From Ralstonia condita (lineage in GTDB: Bacteria > Pseudomonadota > Gammaproteobacteria > Burkholderiales > Burkholderiaceae): 64,000 nucleotides of DNA. The notes below the pieces were generated by a model, which searched no databases, was not told where the DNA came from, and worked only from the letters and a program-made list of their open reading frames with translations. Where the stretch lies: the NCBI RefSeq assembly GCF_958405655.1, contig NZ_CATYWO010000003.1:62001-126000 (forward strand), in the 5' to 3' direction. Numbering within the stretch: position 1 is the first letter of the stretch; each line of letters opens with the position of its first letter. Of this stretch, positions 16,544 to 23,246 are shown piece after piece. The position numbers and the translations under genes were made by a program.

Positions 16544-16793
16544 CGAAGACCGGCGGAAACGCCTGCGCAGAGAAGACCTGAAGCTGCTCGCGCAGCATGC
16601 CGGGGCGGCATTGGCCGTGGGTGCACATGGCCGTGCGTACGCGCTTGAGATAGGCCTGTGCTGCGAGTGCGCCGTTCAGGTAGACACGGTTTTTGGTGAG
16701 TCTGCCGGTGTCGGGTGACGTGGGCGTGGGGGTGGGTGGTGCGGGTGGAGATGGGTAGGACGCGGGGCGGTGCCCGCTTTTGACAGATGGCAT
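16425..16793 (-). CDS. small protein downstream of a P4-like immunity RNA
   Basis: A 122-aa protein with a proline/threonine-rich N-terminus (SPPAPPTPTPTSPDTGR), a basic middle (LTKNRVYLNG, YLKRVRT, cysteines in MCTHGQCRPG) and a C-terminal region (KGFVDAIDAYVSMSLGGRD) shared with the partial copy at the left repeat. It starts at ATG 16793, directly after the seqC element, the position held by kil in phage P4. Satellite elements of this type often encode Ash/Icd-like small proteins here, but I cannot prove homology. Read on the same transcript as the CI-like RNA. Confidence 0.6.
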   Translation of the reverse strand: MPSVKSGHRPASYPSPPAPPTPTPTSPDTGRLTKNRVYLNGALAAQAYLKRVRTAMCTHGQCRPGMLREQLQVFSAQAFPPVFVKGFVDAIDAYVSMSLGGRDVDPQTWDVLAAIERRGYSQ

Positions 16794-16797
16794 GTCG

Positions 16798-16808
16798 GCC
16801 TCTCTAAG
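16798..16808 (-). promoter_or_regulatory. seqC-like target of the CI-type RNA
   Basis: On the minus strand this reads CTTAGAGAGGC, identical to the seqA-like element at 16972-16982, and complementary over eight bases (CTTAGAGA) to the exposed loop of the RNA at 16880-16887. It lies just before the ATG of the small ORF. Confidence 0.65.
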
Positions 16809-16846
16809 TAACAGTGGAGGCGCGCCATTCGTCGCCAGACGAAGGT

Positions 16847-16926
16847 GGCGGGCCTGACGGCGGGGCTGGCGAACCGGCCCTTAGAGAACGACCGGCAGAC
16901 CCGAAGGTCTCCCCGCCCGGCCCGCC
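16847..16926 (-). ncRNA. P4-type CI antisense immunity RNA
   Basis: An 80-nt region with a very stable predicted fold on the minus strand. GGCGGGCC and GGCCCGCC (16919-16926 and 16847-16854) form the outer stem, GGCGGGG/CCCCGCC the next stem. Inside are an AGACC-TTCG-GGTCT hairpin and a CCGG...CCGG hairpin whose loop exposes TCTCTAAG (seqB, 16880-16887). SeqB is complementary to two flanking elements, seqA upstream and seqC downstream, both CTTAGAGAGGC. Size, fold and order seqA-seqB-seqC are those of the phage P4 immunity system, in which CI RNA pairs with the leader to cause premature termination. Sequence identity with P4 itself is not claimed. Confidence 0.75.
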
Positions 16927-16971
16927 ATAAACAACACAAGCGAGCAGGAGCGGACCATCGCTTGCGCGATA

Positions 16972-16982
16972 GCCTCTCTAAG
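16972..16982 (-). promoter_or_regulatory. seqA-like target of the CI-type RNA
   Basis: Reads CTTAGAGAGGC on the minus strand, upstream of the CI-like RNA. A 7-bp hairpin (GCTGCCG/CGGCAGC) lies between it and the presumed promoter at 17036-17041. Confidence 0.65.
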
Positions 16983-17035
16983 AACTGCTATGCAGGTCGC
17001 CAAACCCGGCTGCCGTTGGTGCGGCAGCGGTGAGG

Positions 17036-17041
17036 ATTATA
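17036..17041 (-). promoter_or_regulatory. -10 box of the immunity region promoter
   Basis: A perfect TATAAT on the minus strand lies 54 bases before seqA. No good -35 box is visible at 17 bases, as might be expected if an activator is needed. Confidence 0.45.
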
Positions 17042-17195
17042 CGGAAGCGACCCGCAAAAACAGCCTGTCATGAGGCTCCAAAGAATTACGAACGGCCTGA
17101 TGGCACTGGCCTAGTGACCCAGTGCGCGCCACTTGCAGTGCACCAGCGCGGGATAGAATGAGCACAAAAATTTACAGCCAATCCGGGGGGATTGC

Positions 17196-18119
17196 ATGCT
17201 GCCTAATGAAGATGAGGACACCGTTCAGCACACGGCTGAAACGGCAACGGAGATTCCCGAGTTCGTCGTCGGGAAGGCCTACAACCGCAGAGAAGAAATC
17301 ACAGGAAAGTTTGGCGGCAACGGCCAAAGCGGTATCGCGCCCTCGCGCCAGTCACCCGCCATCTTTCTGTTTACGGGGAACGGCGAGCCGCACGGTTATA
17401 AAGACAAGTTCGACGAGTTTGGTTACCTGTATTACGTTGGCGAGGGCCAGCTCGGCGATATGAAGATGATGAAGGGCAACCTCGCCATCGCGTCTCACGC
17501 GAAGGACGGGCGCGCGCTTCATGTGTTTCAGATGACGGGCAAGGGTAGGCCTTGCGTGTACCTGGGTGAGTTCGCTTGTGACTCGCACTTCATCAAACGA
17601 GATGCGGACCGCAATGGAAACGAACGCGATGTGATCGTGTTTCGACTGATGCCGGTATCAAACACGCTGCGCCGCGAACTAGACGATCTGCCCGATCAAG
17701 GCGATGACACCGCGACGAAGGTCGAGAGCGAACCGGCGGACTTGTCGACGTTGAGGCAAGCGGCGATTGATGCATGTCAGCCTAGCGGCCCGATCGCAGA
17801 CCCGAAAGAGACTGTGCGAATTGCATACCAGCGTAGTGCCCGCGTTAAGCGATATGTCTTGGCGCGTGCGCAGGGCCACTGCGAGCTTTGCGAGGCGCCG
17901 GCACCGTTCAATCGCAAGAGCGACGGCACGCCGTATCTGGAACCGCATCACATCAACAGGCTTTCTGATGGCGGGCTGGACCACCCGAAGTACGTCGGCG
18001 CGATCTGCCCGACGTGTCACCGTCTGATCCACTTTGGCGAGAACGGCCAGCACCGAAACGACGAGCTGCGCGCGCGCATCGCGGCGAAGGAAGCGCCGTT
18101 TGCGGACGGAAACGCTTAA
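17196..18119 (+). CDS. SRA-like/HNH endonuclease (McrA-type, modification-dependent restriction)
   Basis: A 307-aa protein with two parts. Residues about 24-135 (FVVGKAYNRREEITGKFGG, FLFTGNGEPHGYKDKFDEFG, YYVGEGQLGD) resemble the SRA-like domain of ScoMcrA and relatives, which read modified DNA bases. Residues 228-290 are an HNH nuclease domain with C229-x2-C232, H251-H252-x-N254, C271-x2-C274 and H279 (LEPHHINRLSDGG, CPTCHRLIHFG). It most likely cuts foreign DNA carrying modified cytosine or phosphorothioate. ATG 17196 follows a GGGGGG stretch. It stands alone, divergent from the P4-like immunity region. No methylase is adjacent, in keeping with type IV restriction. Confidence 0.82.
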   Translation: MLPNEDEDTVQHTAETATEIPEFVVGKAYNRREEITGKFGGNGQSGIAPSRQSPAIFLFTGNGEPHGYKDKFDEFGYLYYVGEGQLGDMKMMKGNLAIASHAKDGRALHVFQMTGKGRPCVYLGEFACDSHFIKRDADRNGNERDVIVFRLMPVSNTLRRELDDLPDQGDDTATKVESEPADLSTLRQAAIDACQPSGPIADPKETVRIAYQRSARVKRYVLARAQGHCELCEAPAPFNRKSDGTPYLEPHHINRLSDGGLDHPKYVGAICPTCHRLIHFGENGQHRNDELRARIAAKEAPFADGNA

Positions 18120-18160
18120 TAACCTGCGCACTGCGCGATGTCATCGACTGTCTGAGGCTA

Positions 18161-18435
18161 GCGTTCCACCTTCAAACAGTGGAACGCCACGATCAAAGAG
18201 TCGCGCTTCAGCCTAAAACTGTGGAGTCCGCCCCTCTGGCGGTCGTGCTTCACCCTCAAACACTGACGCTTCACTGTATAAGGGTGGCGTTTGTCATCCT
18301 TAGACAGTGAAGCGTCACGGTCTGGGCCTCGCGCTCCACCTTCAGACACTGAACCGTCACGCTCCGAGAGTCAGGCTCGACTCTCTAACGCTCGAACTCG
18401 ACCGTCCAAGAGTCGAACGTCACTCTCCAACACTG
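18161..18435. repeat. tandem array of thirteen degenerate 21-bp repeats
   Basis: Thirteen units, all 21 bp except unit 7 (23 bp), run without gaps. Odd units resemble GCGCTTCACCTTCAAACACTG and even units GAACGTCACGNTCCAAGAGTC, so a 42-bp higher-order period is also visible. In one forward frame the units translate as heptads of the form (E/A)(R/L)HxQTV; the 2-bp excess in unit 7 shifts that frame and creates a stop. There are no spacers, so this is not a CRISPR array. It fills the gap between the SRA-HNH gene and the gene at 18587. Confidence 0.9.
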
Positions 18436-18586
18436 AAACGAAACAGGCGGCGGCCGAGCGGTTTCCTTCGGAACCGTCCGATCGAATTGTCAAATGTCGA
18501 TGCTTGCATTGCTACCGAGACTGCGGCACGCCAATCTCGCCCGGTTGTGCCAACCGGCATAACGTCGCCAACCAACAAGGATTGCA

Positions 18587-19057
18587 ATGTCACAAAACTT
18601 GATTTCGTTTCAACCGAGCCCCGCGGACCTGACGGCCATCGACGCCGCGCTTAAGACACTCGAAGAGAAGCTTGTTGGTCTGATCGACTTATCGACCGAA
18701 CAACGCAGCACGCTCATGAAGATGGGCGACAAGTCGGAGGCGTTTTGCCGGAAGGCCGTGGAAGTGTTGGGCAACAACCCTGGCGTGCTGCCGGCCAACT
18801 TCAGCCTTGTAGAGTTGCGGCGCGACCTTGCTGGCTTTGACACGCTCCGGCCACGCTTGGTCCGCGTTGAAAAGCTCTACGAAAAGATGCGCGATTCGCA
18901 GCTGGCGCTGGGTAGCGATTTGATGACGGGTTCACTGGAAGGGTATGCCTTCCTGAAGGTAGCAGGTAAGGGAGAAGGGCTGGATACTGCTCGGCAGGCT
19001 TTGTCGGTTCGGTTTAGCCGGGGGCCGAGGAGGAAGATGGAGGAGGAGGCACAGTGA
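18587..19057 (+). CDS. conserved protein of unknown function
   Basis: A 156-aa soluble, mostly helical protein beginning MSQNLISFQPSPADL, with AAG GATTGCA before the ATG acting as ribosome binding site. Characteristic segments are LTKMGDKSEAFCR-like (here LMKMGDKSEAFCRKAVEVL), NNPGVLPANFSLVELRRDL, and LGSDLMTGSLEGYAFLKVAGKGEGLD. I recall near-identical motifs in unannotated proteins of many proteobacteria, always without a function. No signal peptide, membrane segment or catalytic motif is seen. It sits directly after the 21-bp repeat array and just before gyrB's terminator region. Confidence 0.8.
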   Translation: MSQNLISFQPSPADLTAIDAALKTLEEKLVGLIDLSTEQRSTLMKMGDKSEAFCRKAVEVLGNNPGVLPANFSLVELRRDLAGFDTLRPRLVRVEKLYEKMRDSQLALGSDLMTGSLEGYAFLKVAGKGEGLDTARQALSVRFSRGPRRKMEEEAQ

Positions 19058-19138
19058 TGTGACGGGTTGTTAATGGTTTGACCGCATAGATTCACTAATA
19101 CCTTTTAAGAATATTTAAGGGTGTTGGTATCAAAATAA

Positions 19139-19167
19139 AAAACGCCGAGATAAATCTCGGCGTTTTT
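19139..19167. terminator. bidirectional terminator between the 156-aa protein gene and gyrB
   Basis: AAAACGCCGAGAT-AA-ATCTCGGCGTTTTT, with runs on both sides; it ends gyrB transcription from the minus strand and may serve the plus strand as well. Confidence 0.9.
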
Positions 19168-19186
19168 CGTTCGGCTTAACCAACCC

Positions 19187-21715
19187 TCAAACATCAATAT
19201 TCCGTGCCACCAACGCATTGCTCTCAATGAAGTTTCGGCGCGGTTCCACGTCGTCGCCCATCAGCGTGGTGAAGATCTGGTCCGCGGCAATGGCGTCTTC
19301 AATCTGCACGCGCAGCAGGCGGCGCTGGGTGACGTCCATGGTGGTTTCCCACAGCTGCTCGGGGTTCATTTCGCCCAGGCCCTTGTAGCGCTGGCGGCTC
19401 ACGCCGCGCTCGGCTTCGCTCAGCAGCCAGTTCATGGCGGCGTGGAAGTCGGTGACGTTCTGCTCGCGCAGCTTGTCGCCGGTGCCGCGGCGCACCTTGG
19501 CGCCTTCGCCAATCAGGCCCTGGAAGGTGTGGGCGGTCTGGGCCAGGGCGGTGTAGTCGGCGCCGGCCACGAAGTCGGCGTCGATGTGGCTCAGGCGCTG
19601 GTTGCCGTGCTGGCGGCGGACGACCATGACGCGGTATTTCTCGCTCTTTTCGTCGTACTGCATGAAGGCGTCTGCGGTGGCGCCGCCGTTGGCGTTGCTG
19701 GCGTTGCCCTGCATTTCCAGCAGGCGGGCCTTGAGTGCACGGGCGCTGGCGTCGGCTGCGGCTTCGCTTGACAAGTCGAGCACCACGCCTTCAGCAATGG
19801 CGCGCAGGGCGTCAGCGTCAATCACGCGGGACAGGCGTTCGATCACGCCGCGGCTGAGCTGGTACTGGCGGGCGAGTTCGGCCAGGGCGTCGCCGGCAAT
19901 CTCGGTGCCGTCGGCACGCACGAGCACGGCGGTGTCCAGGGCCTGGCGCACGAGGTAGGCGGCCATCTCGACGTCGTCTTTGATGTAGCGCTCTTCCTTG
20001 CCGTGCTTGATCTTGTAGAGCGGCGGCTGGGCGATGTACACGTGGCCACGCTCGATGATCTCGGGCATCTGGCGGTAGAAGAACGTGAGCAGCAGCGTGC
20101 GGATGTGCGAGCCGTCCACGTCAGCATCGGTCATGATGATGATGCGGTGGTAGCGCAGCTTGTCGAGGTTGTAGTCGTCCTTGCCAATGCCGGTGCCCAG
20201 GGCGGTGATGAGCGTGAGCACTTCCTGGCTGGACAGCATCTTGTCAAAGCGGGCGCGCTCGACGTTCAGGATCTTGCCCTTGAGCGGCAGGATTGCCTGG
20301 AACTTGCGGTCGCGGCCTTGCTTGGCCGATCCACCTGCGGAGTCACCCTCGACGATGAAGAGTTCTGACAGCGCGGGGTCTTTCTCCTGGCAGTCGGCCA
20401 GTTTGCCGGGCAGGCCCATGCCGTCGAGCACGCCCTTGCGGCGCGTCATTTCGCGGGCCTTGCGGGCGGCTTCACGCGCGCGGGCGGCTTCGACGATCTT
20501 GCCGCAGATGATCTTGGCGTCGACAGGCGTCTCGAGCAGGAAGTCGGTCAGGGCCTTGGCCACGACTTCTTCCACCGGCAGGCGCACTTCTGACGAGACG
20601 AGCTTGTCCTTGGTCTGCGAGCTGAACTTGGGCTCGGGCACCTTGACGGACAGCACGCAGGTCAGGCCTTCGCGCATGTCGTCGCCGGAGGTTTCGACCT
20701 TGGCCTTCTTGGCGATCTCGTTGTCGACGATGTACTTGTTGATGACGCGCGTCATGGCCGCGCGCAGGCCGGTGAGGTGGGTGCCGCCGTCGCGCTGCGG
20801 GATGTTGTTGGTGAAGCAGAGCACCTGTTCGTTGAAGCCGTCGTTCCATTGCATCGACACTTCAACGCCCACGCCGTCTTTCTCGCCGTTGGCCACGAAG
20901 ATAGTGGGGTGCAGGACGTTCTTGTTCTTGTTGATGTATTCAACGAAGCCCTTCACGCCGCCCGAGAAGGCGAAGTCTTCTTCCTTGCCGGTGCGCTGGT
21001 CGCACAGCTTGATGTGCACGCCGTTGTTCAGGAACGAGAGCTCGCGGATGCGCTTGGAGAGGATCTCGTAGTGGTATTCGACGTTGGTGAAGATCTCTTC
21101 GTCGGCCAGGAAGTGCACTTCGGTGCCGCGCTTGTCGGTGGTGCCGGATACGCGCAGCGGAGACACCTCCACCATCTTGCCGTCCGGGGCTTCCATGGTG
21201 TCGAGCAGGCGGTTTTGCGGGATGCCGCGTGCGAAGTCCATGTGGTGGACCTTGCCGTCACGGCGCACCGTGAGCTTGAGCCACTTCGACAGGCCGTTCA
21301 CGCAGGACACGCCCACGCCGTGCAGGCCGCCCGAGACCTTGTAGCTGTTCTGGTCGAACTTGCCGCCGGCGTGCAGTTCGGTCATGACGATTTCTGCGGC
21401 ACTGCGCTTGGGCTCGTGCTTGTCGTCAAACTTGATGCCGGTCGGGATGCCGCGGCCGTTGTCGACCACTGAGATGGAGTTGTCGGTGTGGATGGTGACG
21501 AGGATCTCGGTGCAATGCCCGGCGAGCGCTTCGTCGATGGAGTTGTCCAGCACCTCGAACACGAGGTGATGCAGACCGGTGCCGTCGGAGGTGTCGCCGA
21601 TGTACATGCCCGGCCGCTTGCGAACCGCCTCCAGGCCTTCCAGGATCTGGATCGAGGCGGCGCCGTAGCTGCTGCCGTCGTTGGGTGCGGATTGCGGTTT
21701 CTGCTGTTCGGTCAT
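19187..21715 (-). CDS. gyrB: DNA gyrase subunit B
   Basis: The 842-aa ATPase subunit of DNA gyrase, which introduces negative supercoils. The GHKL ATPase motifs are present (EVLDNSIDEA, VDNGRGIPTG, GGLHGVG), followed by the transducer domain and the TOPRIM domain (LFIVEGDSAGGSAKQGRDR, DADVDGSHIRTLLLTFFYR) with the roughly 165-residue insertion typical of Gram-negative GyrB. The C-terminal tail has QRYKGLGEMNPEQLWETTMD. ATG 21715 gives the family N-terminus MTEQQ; the longer open frame runs into the intergenic hairpin. Last gene of the dnaA-dnaN-gyrB run. Confidence 0.98.
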   Translation of the reverse strand: MTEQQKPQSAPNDGSSYGAASIQILEGLEAVRKRPGMYIGDTSDGTGLHHLVFEVLDNSIDEALAGHCTEILVTIHTDNSISVVDNGRGIPTGIKFDDKHEPKRSAAEIVMTELHAGGKFDQNSYKVSGGLHGVGVSCVNGLSKWLKLTVRRDGKVHHMDFARGIPQNRLLDTMEAPDGKMVEVSPLRVSGTTDKRGTEVHFLADEEIFTNVEYHYEILSKRIRELSFLNNGVHIKLCDQRTGKEEDFAFSGGVKGFVEYINKNKNVLHPTIFVANGEKDGVGVEVSMQWNDGFNEQVLCFTNNIPQRDGGTHLTGLRAAMTRVINKYIVDNEIAKKAKVETSGDDMREGLTCVLSVKVPEPKFSSQTKDKLVSSEVRLPVEEVVAKALTDFLLETPVDAKIICGKIVEAARAREAARKAREMTRRKGVLDGMGLPGKLADCQEKDPALSELFIVEGDSAGGSAKQGRDRKFQAILPLKGKILNVERARFDKMLSSQEVLTLITALGTGIGKDDYNLDKLRYHRIIIMTDADVDGSHIRTLLLTFFYRQMPEIIERGHVYIAQPPLYKIKHGKEERYIKDDVEMAAYLVRQALDTAVLVRADGTEIAGDALAELARQYQLSRGVIERLSRVIDADALRAIAEGVVLDLSSEAAADASARALKARLLEMQGNASNANGGATADAFMQYDEKSEKYRVMVVRRQHGNQRLSHIDADFVAGADYTALAQTAHTFQGLIGEGAKVRRGTGDKLREQNVTDFHAAMNWLLSEAERGVSRQRYKGLGEMNPEQLWETTMDVTQRRLLRVQIEDAIAADQIFTTLMGDDVEPRRNFIESNALVARNIDV

Positions 21716-21790
21716 GTCGTTCTGCTCGCTGCCACGGGCACGAAGAGGGTGATCTCGGCGCACATAGCGGGGTTGCTTAAAAACGGCGAA

Positions 21791-21816
21791 GGGGCGGATC
21801 TTTCCGATCCAGCCCC
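21791..21816 (-). terminator. hairpin between dnaN and gyrB
   Basis: GGGGC-GGATC-TTTCC-GATCC-A-GCCCC forms a strong stem; on the minus strand it is followed after about ten bases by GTTTTT. It may partially terminate dnaN transcripts before gyrB. Confidence 0.5.
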
Positions 21817-21864
21817 TCGTCTTGCTTTCGATGGTTGTTCGCGCGGCTTGCTGAAACAGCCTCG

Positions 21865-22980
21865 TCAAATGCGCATCGGCATGACGACGTACTTGAAGGT
21901 GTCGTCGTCGGGCAGGGTGATGAGCGCGCTCGAGTTGGAGTCGCCCAGGCTCACCTGCACCTTTTCGGCCTTGAGGTTGGCCAGCACGTCCAGCAGGTAG
22001 GTGACGTTGAAGCCGATATCCAGCGCATCGCCCTGGTAGTCGATTTCGAGTTCTTCCTGCGCTTCTTCCTGGTCAGCGTTGGTGGAGCTGATCTTCAGGA
22101 CGTTGGTGTCGAGCATGCAGCGCACGCCCTTGAACTTGTCGGTGGTCAGGATGGCCGTGCGTTGCAGCGCCTGCTGCAGGAAGGCACGGTCGATCGTGAA
22201 GCTGTTGCGGTAACCCTTCGGGATCACGCGCTGGAAATCGGGGAACTTGCCTTCGACCAGCTTGGAGATCAGCTCGATGTTGCCGAAGGTGAACTTGACC
22301 TGGTTCGAGGCCAGTTGCACCGAGACGGGATCGTCCACGTCTTCCAGCAGGCGTTGCAGCTCGAGGATGGTCTTGCGCGGGATGATGACTTCGTGGCGGC
22401 CGCCGGCGCCTGCCGGTTGCTCGCCGGTTTCGACGCCGCAGTAGGCCAAGCGGTGGCCATCGGTGGCGACGGCCATGACATGCTTGCCGTCCACCACCAG
22501 CAGCATGCCGTTGAGGTAGTAGCGGATGTCCTGCTGGGCCATCGCGAAGTGCACCATCGCCAGCAGGTGCTTGAGCGTCTTCTGCGGCAGGGTGATGCGC
22601 GCACCGAAATCGGTTGCCTCGGCGACGGTCGGGAATTCTTCGGCGGCCAGCGTCTGCAGGGCAAAGCGGCTCTTGCCGGACTGCACCGTCATGCGCTTGT
22701 CGTTGAGCGTGAGAGCGACTTCGCCGTCGGGCATCGCACGCAGGATGTCGACCAGCTTGCGGGCGGCCACGGTGGTGGCAATGTCGCCGGCGCCGGCGCC
22801 GCAATCGGCGTGCGTGGTGATCTGGATTTCGATGTCGGTGGACAGGAAGGAGACCCGTTCACCGGTCTTGCGGATCAGCAGATTGGCCAGGATGGGCAGC
22901 GTGTGTCGGCGTTCCACGATGCCGCTCACGATTTGCAGCGGACGCAGCAGGTTGTCTCGCGAGGTTTTGACCAATTGCAT
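21865..22980 (-). CDS. dnaN: DNA polymerase III beta subunit (sliding clamp)
   Basis: The 371-aa processivity clamp of the replicative polymerase. It begins MQLVKTSRDNLLRPLQIVSG, contains the repeated clamp fold (RHTLPILANLL; LLVVDGKHVMAVATDGHRLAY) and ends in the conserved VVMPMRI. AAGGA precedes the ATG at 22980; the longer open frame with MSPQTARNAF has no support. It is separated from dnaA by 266 bases that hold a terminator and a promoter with an inverted repeat. Confidence 0.98.
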   Translation of the reverse strand: MQLVKTSRDNLLRPLQIVSGIVERRHTLPILANLLIRKTGERVSFLSTDIEIQITTHADCGAGAGDIATTVAARKLVDILRAMPDGEVALTLNDKRMTVQSGKSRFALQTLAAEEFPTVAEATDFGARITLPQKTLKHLLAMVHFAMAQQDIRYYLNGMLLVVDGKHVMAVATDGHRLAYCGVETGEQPAGAGGRHEVIIPRKTILELQRLLEDVDDPVSVQLASNQVKFTFGNIELISKLVEGKFPDFQRVIPKGYRNSFTIDRAFLQQALQRTAILTTDKFKGVRCMLDTNVLKISSTNADQEEAQEELEIDYQGDALDIGFNVTYLLDVLANLKAEKVQVSLGDSNSSALITLPDDDTFKYVVMPMRI

Positions 22981-23051
22981 GAAGGCGTTCCTTGCAGTTT
23001 GAGGTGACACCGCGCGCGCCCCTCAAGGCAGGTGCCTGCAGGAGCATTCGC

Positions 23052-23089
23052 GATTAACCCCAAACTTCTTGTAAATCAAGGGGTTAATC
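23052..23089 (-). promoter_or_regulatory. inverted repeat at the dnaN promoter
   Basis: GATTAACCCC and GGGGTTAATC are perfect 10-bp arms separated by 18 bases. A TATAAT on the minus strand at 23094-23099 would place the transcription start inside or at the edge of the repeat. This has the form of an operator, but no regulator is evident. Confidence 0.5.
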
Positions 23090-23160
23090 ACAAATTATAC
23101 CGCAAAGAAGGGGGCGCTGGATAGCGTCGCGCGCGCGGCAAATACAGCTATTGTGCATGA

Positions 23161-23189
23161 AAAGACGCCCGCATTCGAGCGGGCGTTTG
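23161..23189 (-). terminator. terminator of dnaA
   Basis: ACGCCCGC-ATTCGA-GCGGGCGT with TCTTTT downstream on the minus strand, 58 bases after the dnaA stop. Confidence 0.8.
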
Positions 23190-23246
23190 TCGAGGCTTGA
23201 TTCAGGGCGAATGGCGTTGCCATGCGCTCTGCTGACCATCGCGCGG

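Noticed and set aside
16676..16939. 87-codon minus-strand frame across the CI-like RNA
   Set aside because: It runs through the stem-loops of the immunity RNA and has no ribosome binding site; Ash/Icd-like frames are sometimes called here, but I cannot support it.
18161..18435. CRISPR array
   Set aside because: Units are contiguous 21-mers without spacers and no cas genes are near.
18014..18654. Open frames translating the 21-bp repeats
   Set aside because: Each covers only part of the array, broken by the 2-bp excess in unit 7, and none has a good start; treated as repeat DNA.
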